From Mucilaginibacter limnophilus (lineage in GTDB: Bacteria; Bacteroidota; Bacteroidia; Sphingobacteriales; Sphingobacteriaceae), in the NCBI RefSeq assembly GCF_004005815.1, contig NZ_SACK01000006.1, forward strand, positions 124,001 to 188,000: a stretch of DNA of 64,000 bases, written 5' to 3'. The notes under the pieces are model-generated. The model did not search any database. It was not told the origin of the DNA and saw only the letters and a program-made list of their open reading frames with translations. Shown piece after piece: positions 34,055-43,143 of this stretch; within the stretch, counting starts at the first letter, position 1, and every line of letters begins with the position of its first letter. Position numbers and translations under genes: made by a program.

Positions 34055-34519
34055 TTATTATCTTACAGGTTTTGGTTTATTGTAAATATAATATTCCCGT
34101 GATTTGAACCATTTTCAATTCAGGTCTAAATCTGCCAGTTTTTTAAATCATAGAAGAAATTATGTGTTATAACTATAGTCTGCACCACATAAGCGAAGTT
34201 AGCAAGCTTCTAAACACTTGCGAACGTTTTTGTTTTATACCTTCCCAAAGAAATTAGTACTTTATTTATCACTCAACAATTTGCAGGCTATCAGCAATAA
34301 CATACGTTTTACACGTTGATATCTCTATATACATTCATCCTTCAAATTCTGCGTATATCAATGCCATCTCTTTCTTTTATATTACTACTAGCTATCATAA
34401 TTAGTATATTAACATTACGATTAAATTTTTATAAATACGGGTTGCAAAAAATTAATTTGGGCAGTTGAAAAATATCGTTTACATTAACGCTGCTTAATAC
34501 TTAACGATTATATTAGCTG
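34055..34519. other. Long AT-rich intergenic region before the Ter operon
   Basis: 465 bp with no recognised RNA or repeat. It probably holds the promoters of the divergent genes, but no clean TAnnTTTG pair is visible. A 35-codon ORF (34361-34468, MPSLSFILLLAIIISILTLR...) would encode one membrane helix followed by basic residues; it could be a small membrane protein but has no other support. Confidence 0.4.
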
Positions 34520-35239
34520 ATGACCGGCCTTACACACTACTCTTTTGATTTGTGGCTTACCCTTATCCGGTCGAACCCGGTATTTAAGCAGGAACGCGCG
34601 CTTTACTTCTACAATAACCTTAATTTCAATAAAAAGCCGCTTGATGAAGTGGTAAAGATATTCAGGCAGGTTGACCTGATGTGCAACCATATTAACGAAA
34701 AAACCGGAAAAAATATCGATGCTGATGAAATGTACCTCATGGTGATCAGCATGATTAATGATAGTGCGGACGTGGTTTTTAATATAGACACAGATGCCCT
34801 TTATGCTGAAATGGAGCATTTACTGTTCAAAAACATGCCGGTTTTATTTTGCGATCAAACCATAGAAGTTCTTTTGCATTTAAAACAATACACGGCGGCA
34901 ACCACCAATATCTTAAGCAATACCGGTTTTATTAAGGGCGAAACACTGCGTAAGGTGTTGCAGCATATAGGTATAGATCAATTTATCGATTTCCAATTGT
35001 ATTCAGACGAAACAGGTATATCTAAACCTAATCCTAACTTTTTTAAATTGATGATTAACGAAGTCCAAAAGCTATACGATGACAATATCAACTTACAAAG
35101 CATTGTTCACATAGGCGATAACCCGATTGCCGACCTTGCCGGCGCCGAAGGTGCAGGGATAAAAGGCATTCTTATAAATTCAAATAACAAATCAATTTTT
35201 ACTATCATTGAAGATGCCAACCACTTATTCACTTCATAA
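34520..35239 (+). CDS. HAD-family hydrolase of the Ter operon
   Basis: The 239-aa product has a haloacid-dehalogenase fold: first motif YSFDLWLTLIRS (Asp nucleophile at residue 10, with L in place of the acid/base Asp at +2), motif II TTNILSNTGF, Lys in GISKPNPNFF, motif IV HIGDNPIADLAGAEGAG. The replaced +2 residue may alter catalysis. HAD proteins are a known part of Ter operons, thought to act in nucleotide-derived metabolite synthesis. First gene of the cluster; the next gene starts inside its end (32-bp overlap). Confidence 0.85.
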   Translation: MTGLTHYSFDLWLTLIRSNPVFKQERALYFYNNLNFNKKPLDEVVKIFRQVDLMCNHINEKTGKNIDADEMYLMVISMINDSADVVFNIDTDALYAEMEHLLFKNMPVLFCDQTIEVLLHLKQYTAATTNILSNTGFIKGETLRKVLQHIGIDQFIDFQLYSDETGISKPNPNFFKLMINEVQKLYDDNINLQSIVHIGDNPIADLAGAEGAGIKGILINSNNKSIFTIIEDANHLFTS

Positions 35240-36041
35240 AATTACCAACGCAAACGATTTCGGCTTTAGTCCGGCGCACTATAGCCGCTTTAAATATGGC
35301 GATGGCTATGTGGCGGCAGATTTTGGCACCGCTCTGGCTAAAGGCTTTATTAAAGATCATTTGATCAACTCGCCTGCACAGCAGTTTGTGGTGATATCAA
35401 GTCCATATTCGTTTATTCCGACGGCTACCTTTACGCTCAAAAATCATTTTGTATCAACACTTAACCGCTGGCTGGCCGAGCATAACCGGCCTATACTGCA
35501 GGAAACAAAAGTGCATCGTACAATTACTTATAAAGAAGATTACGGTGAACTTGACGCGGCGGAGCGCCTGAGGCTCATCGGCAATGATTCGTTTCACATC
35601 GACAGAGAATTTTTAACCGGTAAAACCCTGATATTTTTAGATGATATTAAAATCACCGGCAGTCATGAGCGTATGATTATGAAAATGGTTGACGAGTATA
35701 AGCTGGATAATGAAATTTATATGCTTTACTTTGCCGAACTGGTTAACCATGACATCCATCCAAGCATCGAAAATTATTTGAATTATTATCAGGTGCAAAG
35801 TATTTTTGACCTGGATGATATTCTGAACAGTAAGTTCAGCATCAATACCAGGATAGTTAAATACATTTTAAACTACGATCATGACAGTGTTTGCATATTT
35901 CTGCAAAACAAACCGGATGAATTTATAAACAAATTATATGATATGGCTATTGGCAATGGCTACCATACAATGGACTGTTATAAACCAAACCTTGATTATA
36001 TAAAAAATCAACTACTTACTTACAAAATAAACTTAGCATAA
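35208..36041 (+). CDS. Phosphoribosyltransferase-like protein of the Ter operon
   Basis: A 277-aa cytoplasmic protein. The segment TLIFLDDIKITGSHERM fits the PRPP-binding loop of type I phosphoribosyltransferases (hydrophobic stretch, Asp-Asp, then TGS/T). PRTases accompany HAD hydrolases in described Ter gene neighbourhoods. The substrate is unknown. The start overlaps the HAD gene by 32 bp (or 26 bp if ATG 35214 is used), and terD follows 1 bp after its stop. Confidence 0.8.
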   Translation: MKMPTTYSLHKITNANDFGFSPAHYSRFKYGDGYVAADFGTALAKGFIKDHLINSPAQQFVVISSPYSFIPTATFTLKNHFVSTLNRWLAEHNRPILQETKVHRTITYKEDYGELDAAERLRLIGNDSFHIDREFLTGKTLIFLDDIKITGSHERMIMKMVDEYKLDNEIYMLYFAELVNHDIHPSIENYLNYYQVQSIFDLDDILNSKFSINTRIVKYILNYDHDSVCIFLQNKPDEFINKLYDMAIGNGYHTMDCYKPNLDYIKNQLLTYKINLA

Positions 36042-36042
36042 C

Positions 36043-36597
36043 ATGGCAATTAATTTGCAAAAAGGGCAGCGTGAAATTATTGACGCGCCTAAATTTACTA
36101 TAGGTTTAGGCTGGGATGCCAATTCATCATCAACCGGATCGGCATTTGACCTTGACGCTTCTGTATTTATAATGGGCGACAATAAAAAATTGCTGGCCGA
36201 TGAATACTTTGTATTTTACAACAACACAAAATCTCCTGATGAAGCTGTTGAGCATACCGGTGACAATCTTACCGGCGCCGGCGATGGTGATGACGAGCAG
36301 ATAAAAGTTGATCTTTCAAAAATATCGCCGCAGGCAACAGAAATTTGCATTGTGGTAACCATACATGAAGCGGCTACACGGAGGCAAAACTTTGGCCAGG
36401 TGCGCAATTCGTTCATCCGTATTTTTGACAGCAGCACCGGTGCCGATATATTAAAATATGAACTGGAAGAAGATTTTTCTATTGAAACAGCTGTTGAGTT
36501 TGGACGCATATATAAACGCGATGGCAAATGGAAATTTGAAGCAGTAGGCGTTGGCATGAAGGGCGGATTACAGGATTACTTAAACAAATACAATTAA
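36043..36597 (+). CDS. terD: TerD family protein (first copy)
   Basis: The 184-aa product has the TerD-fold calcium motif region: FTIGLGWDANSS, AFDLDASVFIMGDNKKLL, VEHTGDNLTGAGDGDDEQIK and KWKFEAVGVG. TerD proteins bind Ca2+ and are tied to tellurite, phage and stress resistance; the biochemical role is unresolved. Acidic residues of both Ca sites are kept. Confidence 0.93.
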   Translation: MAINLQKGQREIIDAPKFTIGLGWDANSSSTGSAFDLDASVFIMGDNKKLLADEYFVFYNNTKSPDEAVEHTGDNLTGAGDGDDEQIKVDLSKISPQATEICIVVTIHEAATRRQNFGQVRNSFIRIFDSSTGADILKYELEEDFSIETAVEFGRIYKRDGKWKFEAVGVGMKGGLQDYLNKYN

Positions 36598-36608
36598 GAG
36601 AAGAAACT

Positions 36609-37220
36609 ATGGCAATTAATCTTGAAAAAGGCCAGCGTATAAGCCTTGAAAAAAACAATGGCAGCAAGCTGCAAAACATTTGTGTTGGTATAAACTGGGG
36701 CGCTATCGAAAAAAAAGGCCTTTTTGGCTTCGGCAGCAGTAAAGAAGCTGTTGACCTTGATGCCAGTTGCGCTTTGTATGATGATAACAAACAGTTGCAG
36801 GAAGTGGTTTACTTCGGTAACCTGAAATCAAAAAACGGTTCGGTAAAACATAGCGGCGACGATTTAACCGGTGATATGGGTGGTGATGACGGGCTTGATA
36901 ATGAGGTGATCACTGTTGATCTTGGCGCTTTGCCTGCAAATACCACTTATGTAGCCTTCGTGCTTAACAGTTTCCGTGGGCAGGACTTTGGTACTATTCC
37001 ATTTGCATCAATAAGGGTTTATGAAGGTACGCCTAAGCGTGTTAACGAAGAGTTTGCGAAATATAACATTACAGGCGGAGGTTTTGCCGGCCACGTATCA
37101 ATGGTGCTTGGCGTATTTTACAAACGCAACGGCGAATGGAAGTTCAACGCCATTGGTGAACCTACAAAAGACCGCAAGCTACAGGAAACCGTACAAACTG
37201 TAACACAAAAATATTTATAG
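36609..37220 (+). CDS. TerD family protein (second copy, TerZ/TerE-like)
   Basis: A 203-aa paralogue of the previous product, 11 bp downstream. Both begin MAINL.KGQR. It has VDLDASCALYDDNKQ, VKHSGDDLTGDMGGDDGLDN and EWKFNAIGEP. The longer loop between strands and the inserted KKGLFGFGSSKE suggest the TerZ-like subgroup. The pair probably arose by duplication. Confidence 0.92.
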   Translation: MAINLEKGQRISLEKNNGSKLQNICVGINWGAIEKKGLFGFGSSKEAVDLDASCALYDDNKQLQEVVYFGNLKSKNGSVKHSGDDLTGDMGGDDGLDNEVITVDLGALPANTTYVAFVLNSFRGQDFGTIPFASIRVYEGTPKRVNEEFAKYNITGGGFAGHVSMVLGVFYKRNGEWKFNAIGEPTKDRKLQETVQTVTQKYL

Positions 37221-37273
37221 TAATAAACAGGCGCTTTTTGCATCTAACCTTAAACAACAAATTCATCAGCAAT

Positions 37274-38383
37274 ATGGAACCTACTCCAAACGCCGATCTT
37301 CCTGCTATCCAGTCAGCAGCGGTAAGGCTTATTGATAAAGACGGTAATGTCGACCTTACCCAGGTAACACCCGAAGACGAAGCAAAATATTCGGCTTTAA
37401 GCAAAGACCTTAACCCTGCCGATTCAAATTCGATATTGAATTACGGCGCCGCGGTGCAGGCTACTATGGAAAGGTATAGTAACCAGTTCCTTTCGTCGGT
37501 ACGTACACAAAATGCAGGCGAAGTAGGTGGTTTAATAAACGAGTTGCTTACCGAGCTTAATTATATTGACGTTGATGAGCTTGAAAAAAGCGGGTTTACA
37601 TCGTTCCTGTCAAAAATTCCGTTTTTGAAAAAGCTGGTTTTTGATGCAAAAAAGCTGTTTCAGAAGTATGACCTGGTTATAAACAACGTTGACAAGATAA
37701 CCAACAAGGTAAAAGCCGGTCGTTTAAACGCCCTTAAAGATAACAGCGCCCTGCAAACCATGTTTGACAGTAATGTTGAGTACATCAAACAGATGGAAGA
37801 GCTTATTATTTCCGGCCAGATAAAACATAAAGAGCTTGGTGATAAGCTTGCCGAAATGGAAGCCAACCCATCAGCTTATAACGACTATGAGATTGCCGAC
37901 CTGCGCGAATTTAACAGCCGTCTTGATAAACGTTTGGCTGATATGAAGATTGTGAGGTTTATTATGCTGCAATCGCTAGCGCAGATACGGGTAGTGCAAA
38001 ACAATAATACCTCGATAGCTGAAAAGGCACAATCAATAGTAACCACTACTATTCCTGTTTGGAAGAATCAGCTTACCATTGCTGTGGCCCTGCAAAGGCA
38101 AAAGGCTAATGTGGAGATGCAGAAAAAAATATCTGATACTACTAACACCATCCTTCAAAAGAACGCTGATATGCTGAAACAAAACAGTATTGAAGTGGCA
38201 AAAGAAAACGAAAAAACAGTTGTGTCGTTAGATACGTTAAAACGTACTACCCAATCGTTGATAGAAACGCTTAACGAGGTTAAACAGATACACGAGCAGG
38301 GTACGCAAAACCGTAAAGTGTTAAGTACCGAGCTGCAAACCCTTGAAACCGAGCTGCGGAAGAACGTTACAAACGTTAGTTGA
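37274..38383 (+). CDS. telA: TelA family toxic anion resistance protein
   Basis: A 369-aa largely helical protein of the TelA/KlaA family (SFLSKIPFLKKLVFDAKKLF, DNSALQTMFDSNVEYIKQME, ADMKIVRFIMLQSLAQIRVV). TelA-type proteins occur in most Ter operons; the role is unknown, probably scaffold-like. I choose ATG 37274 (MEPTPNADLPAIQ) rather than the TTG at 37238. The C-terminus ends in coiled-coil heptads (STELQTLETELRKNV). Confidence 0.9.
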   Translation: MEPTPNADLPAIQSAAVRLIDKDGNVDLTQVTPEDEAKYSALSKDLNPADSNSILNYGAAVQATMERYSNQFLSSVRTQNAGEVGGLINELLTELNYIDVDELEKSGFTSFLSKIPFLKKLVFDAKKLFQKYDLVINNVDKITNKVKAGRLNALKDNSALQTMFDSNVEYIKQMEELIISGQIKHKELGDKLAEMEANPSAYNDYEIADLREFNSRLDKRLADMKIVRFIMLQSLAQIRVVQNNNTSIAEKAQSIVTTTIPVWKNQLTIAVALQRQKANVEMQKKISDTTNTILQKNADMLKQNSIEVAKENEKTVVSLDTLKRTTQSLIETLNEVKQIHEQGTQNRKVLSTELQTLETELRKNVTNVS

Positions 38384-38394
38384 TGAATTAAAGG

Positions 38395-39351
38395 ATGGAT
38401 GATAACCCGATATTACGTGAATCAAATAAGATCATAAGCAAACTGCAACTCCTCTCGGCATTTTTTGAGGATGAGATAGTTTACAAAATTTTTTTGCGTA
38501 CCCAGGTTATTCACCGTTTATATGAAACTAACCCTGAGCTTGATGTAAATAGTCTCGAACTTTTTCACCTGCAGTTTACGCAGTCTGTTATTGATCTTTT
38601 AAAAAAGATAAAGAAGATAAACGAGCGCAATGTAGGCTTGTTTTTTGACGAGATACAGCTGAATACCGAACTGATAAACAATATAAAAAACAGCGATTAC
38701 AAGGAAAGCGAGTTTAATAATGATAAACAGCGGCAAGCCCTTAAAATAAATACATCCTTACGCAGGCTGTATCAGGTATTAAGCGAAGACTTACAGGAAT
38801 ATCCTTTCGCAAAAAACATTAACGCATTCAGTGCACGTTATGCTGAAGATTTCTTCTTTCAGATATCTGCCAATTTGCTTGCTGAACTAACTGATTATGT
38901 TCAGGAGGAAGTGTACACCAACGCATATGCTGTAATTGAGCGGAAACTTATGGGCAAGCTTTGCAAGCACGACTTTCGTACGGAGTTTTACTGCGGCCTA
39001 AGCTCTGCCAACCTGGTTGTTGAGGTGTATAAGTTTATTGACCATGGTATGTATTTCCTGTTTTATCCGTCGCGCAACCTTTTCCTGTTTTGTGATATCA
39101 GCAAGTTAAGCGATATTGACCTTACTACCGACATAACTCGCAATGCGCGCATTATACAGGAACTACAGGATAAAAACGACCGGTTACAAGCCAGTGCCGC
39201 TATAACACGTATCAGCATACCTGCTGAAGTAAAATCACTGCTTGCCGAAAATTATAAAAAGATATCTAACATAAACTTCCTGCAAAACATAGCCGGGTTT
39301 GATGCCCAGGCTAATATTTTAAAAACCATGCTGAATACCGATATTATTTAG
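38395..39351 (+). CDS. Unknown Ter-operon protein, 318 aa
   Basis: A soluble, mostly helical protein (LFHLQFTQSVIDLLKKIKKI, DKQRQALKINTSLRRLYQVL) with a beta-rich middle (YCGLSSANLVVEVYKFI, GMYFLFYPSRNLFLFCDI). No family recognised. It lies 11 bp after telA and 51 bp before terC in the same orientation, so it is probably co-transcribed and part of the same system. No catalytic motif is apparent. Confidence 0.75.
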   Translation: MDDNPILRESNKIISKLQLLSAFFEDEIVYKIFLRTQVIHRLYETNPELDVNSLELFHLQFTQSVIDLLKKIKKINERNVGLFFDEIQLNTELINNIKNSDYKESEFNNDKQRQALKINTSLRRLYQVLSEDLQEYPFAKNINAFSARYAEDFFFQISANLLAELTDYVQEEVYTNAYAVIERKLMGKLCKHDFRTEFYCGLSSANLVVEVYKFIDHGMYFLFYPSRNLFLFCDISKLSDIDLTTDITRNARIIQELQDKNDRLQASAAITRISIPAEVKSLLAENYKKISNINFLQNIAGFDAQANILKTMLNTDII

Positions 39352-39402
39352 CAAAATTGTAACACATCAAACCTCACTTTATCTAACTGATATACATAAA
39401 AA

Positions 39403-40218
39403 ATGGACTTTATACACACTTTGCTGGGCGAGGATATAAAAGCCGGCTTGCTTATCATCCTGAATTTGATAGTTATCGAAAGTTTGCTTTCGGTAGACAA
39501 TGCCGCGGTACTGGCTACCATGGTGCTTGATCTGCCTAAAGAGCAAAGGAGTAAGGCCCTGCGTTATGGCATTATTGGAGCCTACGTTTTCAGAGGTATA
39601 TGCCTGCTGCTTGCTGCATGGCTGGTAAAAATCTGGTGGTTAAAACCACTTGGCGGCTTGTATCTGCTTTACCTTGCCTTCAGCTACTTTAAAGGCAAAG
39701 CCGGAGACGGCGACGACAAAGAGGAATCTGTTGACAAAAATCAAAACTGGTTTTATAAGTCAACGGTTGGCGTAATTGGTACATTTTGGGCAACCGTAGC
39801 TTTAGTTGAGGTGATGGACCTTGCTTTTTCCATTGATAACGTATTTGCTGCCGTAGCGTTTACCGATCACCTTTTCCTGATTTACACAGGCGTATTTATA
39901 GGGATATTAGCCATGCGTTTTGTGGCACAGGCGTTTGTTAAATTAATGGAGAAGTTTACCTTTCTTGAAACTGTTGCTTTTATAGTGATCGGTGTTTTGG
40001 GAATTAAGTTGACATCGTCACTGTTTACCCACTTTTACCCTGAAAGTCCTGTATCGCACGCCATTGAAGGTGAGCAAACCGATCTTATTGTATCAATATT
40101 TACTGTTGCCATATTTGTTATTCCGGTGCTTACTTCGCTTCTTTTCAATTTTCCTAAAAGGAATATTGTTGAGCCTGAGATTGCCGAAACAGCCGAAAAG
40201 GTTTTGGATAAAAGCTGA
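39403..40218 (+). CDS. terC: TerC family integral membrane protein
   Basis: The 271-aa product has about seven membrane helices. The paired acidic membrane motifs ESLLSVDNAAVLA and MDLAFSIDNVFAAVAF are the TerC/Alx signature and are implicated in metal (Mn2+) transport. The C-terminal tail is cytoplasmic and charged (NIVEPEIAETAEKVLDKS). Last gene of the Ter operon; a terminator follows. Confidence 0.93.
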   Translation: MDFIHTLLGEDIKAGLLIILNLIVIESLLSVDNAAVLATMVLDLPKEQRSKALRYGIIGAYVFRGICLLLAAWLVKIWWLKPLGGLYLLYLAFSYFKGKAGDGDDKEESVDKNQNWFYKSTVGVIGTFWATVALVEVMDLAFSIDNVFAAVAFTDHLFLIYTGVFIGILAMRFVAQAFVKLMEKFTFLETVAFIVIGVLGIKLTSSLFTHFYPESPVSHAIEGEQTDLIVSIFTVAIFVIPVLTSLLFNFPKRNIVEPEIAETAEKVLDKS

Positions 40219-40251
40219 TCAGATAAACATGTGCCTTTATGCTAAACTTTC

Positions 40252-40290
40252 AAAGCCTCTTAGTTTCCAGTAAGAGGCTTTGTTGTGTTG
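40252..40290 (+). terminator. Intrinsic terminator after terC
   Basis: AAAGCCTCTTA and TAAGAGGCTTT form an 11-bp stem around GTTTCCAG, followed by TGTTGTGTTGT. The rest of the 367-bp gap (to 40585) shows no gene or repeat. Confidence 0.75.
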
Positions 40291-40585
40291 TCATCAAATG
40301 AAATTACGCTAATAAAATTTTGTTAATTTTTATTGCGAATGTGTTAACTGCTGGCACAGTTATGATGCCATTTATCTTGTTTCGGCATCTGTATCAATTT
40401 CCTTCTCTTTTCATTCACACTTTTTCTCATCTACGTATCAAAGAAAAAATGCCTCGGGATGATAAAAACGATTTTTACAATTTGCGCTTGTTTCGAGCCG
40501 ACTGATTATGGCTTAAGAGTTATTTGAAATGATCGAGCTGGACGATTGCCCGTCATTGCAGATATGTTTTTAATACTACTACACT

Positions 40586-41647
40586 ATGAAAACCGGTCAA
40601 GTTAATAAGGATCTCACTATAGAGACGCTAAGGGGGCTTGCTATAATTTTAATGGTATTAGGCCACGTGATCGGATCTGGTGCCGATAACGGGCTTAAAG
40701 TAGCCGACACTTCTATTTGGAGGTATATTTATTACATGTTTCAATACATGCGCATGCCATTGTTCACCGTTATTTCCGGCTTTGTTTATGCTTACAAGCC
40801 GGTGTATAAATTCAATTCAAACTCCAAATTTTTGTTCGGCAAGGTAAACCGCTTATTAATTCCGCTGGTTGTTGTGGCAACTATGTTTTACTTTTTGCAG
40901 TATATCATTCCGGGAACAAACCACAGGCACAACCTTGACGATATATGGCGTATCTATGTGTACCCATATGCGCATTTCTGGTTTCTGCAGGGAATGATGA
41001 TCGTGTTTATAATCATCACCGTTTTAGAAAACTTCAAGGTGTTCAATACCTTAAAATCTACGATGATTTGCCTGGCGATAAGCTTGTTGATTTTTGTATT
41101 ATTTCCGTATAAAGTAAATTATTTCAGCTTAAACAGGGTGCCTTTTTTGTTAACCTTTTTTATTCTGGGCTTATCTTTTAAAAGATTTTATGATGTAATT
41201 TTTAAAACGGATGAAATTAAAAAGCAAATTATCAATGTAGCTGCTGTAATATTTGTGTGCTCTTTAAGCTGTCAGTTATATTATTTCAATACTGAATTAG
41301 ATACCCGCATTGTAAATCTTTTAACCTTCGCTGTAGGCTCTACAACCTGCCTATTGATGATAAATGCCGGCTATCAAAACAGTAAGCTGATATGGCTTGG
41401 GGATTATTCTTATAGTATATACCTGTTTCATATATTCGGCGCTGTTGCTCCCCGGGTGCTGTTTGCAAAGCTGTCGATATCAAATATGCCGTTACAAATA
41501 TTGGTCGGGCTAATTACCGGATTAAGTTTCCCTGTGTTGTTGCGGCTATTATGCGGTTCTAACAAAATATTATCGGTGCTTCTGTTTGGCGACAAATTCA
41601 GGGTTACGCAAGCGCATAAAACTAATCAACCTGCTTATACGCAATAA
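40586..41647 (+). CDS. Acyltransferase family membrane protein
   Basis: The 353-aa product fits the OafA/YrhL-like acyltransferase 3 family: an N-terminal NKDLTIETLRGLAIILMVLGH with the family's Arg and His, about ten membrane helices, and YSYSIYLFHIFG late. Members acylate surface sugars or peptidoglycan. The acceptor is unknown and no sugar genes are nearby. Ends at a bidirectional terminator. Confidence 0.88.
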   Translation: MKTGQVNKDLTIETLRGLAIILMVLGHVIGSGADNGLKVADTSIWRYIYYMFQYMRMPLFTVISGFVYAYKPVYKFNSNSKFLFGKVNRLLIPLVVVATMFYFLQYIIPGTNHRHNLDDIWRIYVYPYAHFWFLQGMMIVFIIITVLENFKVFNTLKSTMICLAISLLIFVLFPYKVNYFSLNRVPFLLTFFILGLSFKRFYDVIFKTDEIKKQIINVAAVIFVCSLSCQLYYFNTELDTRIVNLLTFAVGSTTCLLMINAGYQNSKLIWLGDYSYSIYLFHIFGAVAPRVLFAKLSISNMPLQILVGLITGLSFPVLLRLLCGSNKILSVLLFGDKFRVTQAHKTNQPAYTQ

Positions 41648-41666
41648 TATTTTATATTCCATCTAA

Positions 41667-41704
41667 TTAAAAAGGGCATACCGTTAAGTATGCCCTTTTT
41701 AATT
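41667..41704. terminator. Bidirectional intrinsic terminator
   Basis: ATTAAAAAGGGCATAC and GTATGCCCTTTTTAAT form a perfect 16-bp stem with a CGTTAA loop. It lies between the convergent acyltransferase and efflux genes and has T runs in both directions. Confidence 0.9.
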
Positions 41705-41709
41705 AATGA

Positions 41710-43143
41710 CTATTTCCAGCCGCCGCCCAGGTCGCGGTACACGTTGGTTACGGCTGTCATTTGTTCTTTTTTGGTTTCTATCAGCTCAAGCCTTGCTTCA
41801 AGGGCGTCGCGCTGGGTCATCAGTACTTCCAGGTAATCGGCACGTGCCGATTTAAACAGGTCGTTTGAAATATCAATCGACTTGTTGAGCGCGTCAACCT
41901 GTTTGCTTTTCAGCTCGTAGCTTTTTTGCAGATTTTCAATGTTTGATAACTGCGTATTTACTTCAAGGTAAGCGTTCAGGATAGTACGCTCGTAATCAAA
42001 CATGGCTTGTAGCTGGCGCGCGTTGGCATTGTAATACTCGGCTTTTATACCGTTACGGTTAACAAGCGGACCTGCAAGATCACCGGCCAGCGAGTACAGC
42101 AGCGACTCAGGAAACTTCGCCAGGTACGATGGCTTAAACGCCTGAAAGCCTAATGCTGCAGAGATACCGAACGACGGGTAAAATTCGGCACGGGCTACTT
42201 TAACATCAAGTTTGGCGGCAGCCAGCTCAAGCTCAGCTTTCTTAATGTCCGGGCGATTTGCCAGCAGTTGCGATGGGATACCGCTTGCAACAGTAGCAGG
42301 CGTAACACTTAAAAACTCACCTTTGTTACGGATGATCTCCCGCGGATACTGGCCCAGCAACAGGTTAAGCCTGTTTTCTGTTTCCTTTATCTGCTGAAGA
42401 ATATCATATTCCAAACTTTGCGATTTTAAAACCTCTGCCTGAAACTTCTGTACGGCCAGTTCTGTTGCCTTCGCGGCTTCTTTTTGCGCCCTAATAATTT
42501 CAAGCGCCCGTTTTTGCAAGTCGATATTCTGCCTGATAGTAGCCAGTTGGCTATCCAAAGCCTGTAGCTCGTAATATGAGTTCGCTACTTCAGCTATCAG
42601 GTTGGTAAGCACAAAGTTTTTACCTTCAATGGTTGACAGATACCTTGTAATAGCCGCTTTCTTGGCATTGTGCAGTTTTTTCCAGATATCCACTTCCCAA
42701 TTGGCATATACTGCCGCGGTGAAATCGGTCAGCGGGTCGGGTACTTCCCGGCCCGGTTCAATTTCTGTAGAGGCGTCGCCTGCGCCCTGGCTGGTGTAGC
42801 GGCCCACCTTTTCAACTCCTGCACCAATACGGGCACCTACTGTCGGCATTAACTCGCCGCGTCTTGCCCTGATGTCGTTCCTTGCCATGTTTATTTCCTG
42901 CAAGGTTACCGCCAGTTCCTGATTGTTCTTCAGTGCGGTATCTATCAGGTTTATCAGGTTAGGGTCAGTAAAAAAGTTTCGCCAGTTGATAGCCGCCGTA
43001 TTGGCGGTATCAAGACTGTTATTATATGTGGCCGGTACGTTTCTGTTTGCAGCACGCTGCTCAATGGAAGGCACTTTACAGCCCGCCATAATCAGAACAA
43101 TACCCGACATTATTAGGCATTTATATATGCTGGATCTATACAT
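41710..43143 (-). CDS. Outer-membrane efflux lipoprotein (TolC/OprM type)
   Basis: A 477-aa NodT-type outer membrane factor. The lipobox IMAGC sits behind a signal peptide (MYRSSIYKCLIMSGIVLIM). The paired OEP domains are seen in NNQELAVTLQEINMARNDIR and NRPDIKKAELELAAAKLDVK, with long helices (DALEARLELIETKKEQMTAV) forming the periplasmic tunnel. ATG 43143 or 43152 overlaps the RND stop by a few bases. Exit duct of the pump encoded upstream. Confidence 0.93.
   Translation of the reverse strand: MYRSSIYKCLIMSGIVLIMAGCKVPSIEQRAANRNVPATYNNSLDTANTAAINWRNFFTDPNLINLIDTALKNNQELAVTLQEINMARNDIRARRGELMPTVGARIGAGVEKVGRYTSQGAGDASTEIEPGREVPDPLTDFTAAVYANWEVDIWKKLHNAKKAAITRYLSTIEGKNFVLTNLIAEVANSYYELQALDSQLATIRQNIDLQKRALEIIRAQKEAAKATELAVQKFQAEVLKSQSLEYDILQQIKETENRLNLLLGQYPREIIRNKGEFLSVTPATVASGIPSQLLANRPDIKKAELELAAAKLDVKVARAEFYPSFGISAALGFQAFKPSYLAKFPESLLYSLAGDLAGPLVNRNGIKAEYYNANARQLQAMFDYERTILNAYLEVNTQLSNIENLQKSYELKSKQVDALNKSIDISNDLFKSARADYLEVLMTQRDALEARLELIETKKEQMTAVTNVYRDLGGGWK

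Noticed and set aside
33416..40218. Possible island attached at tRNA-Phe carrying the Ter operon
   Set aside because: No integrase, no second copy of the tRNA 3' end and no base-composition break were seen.
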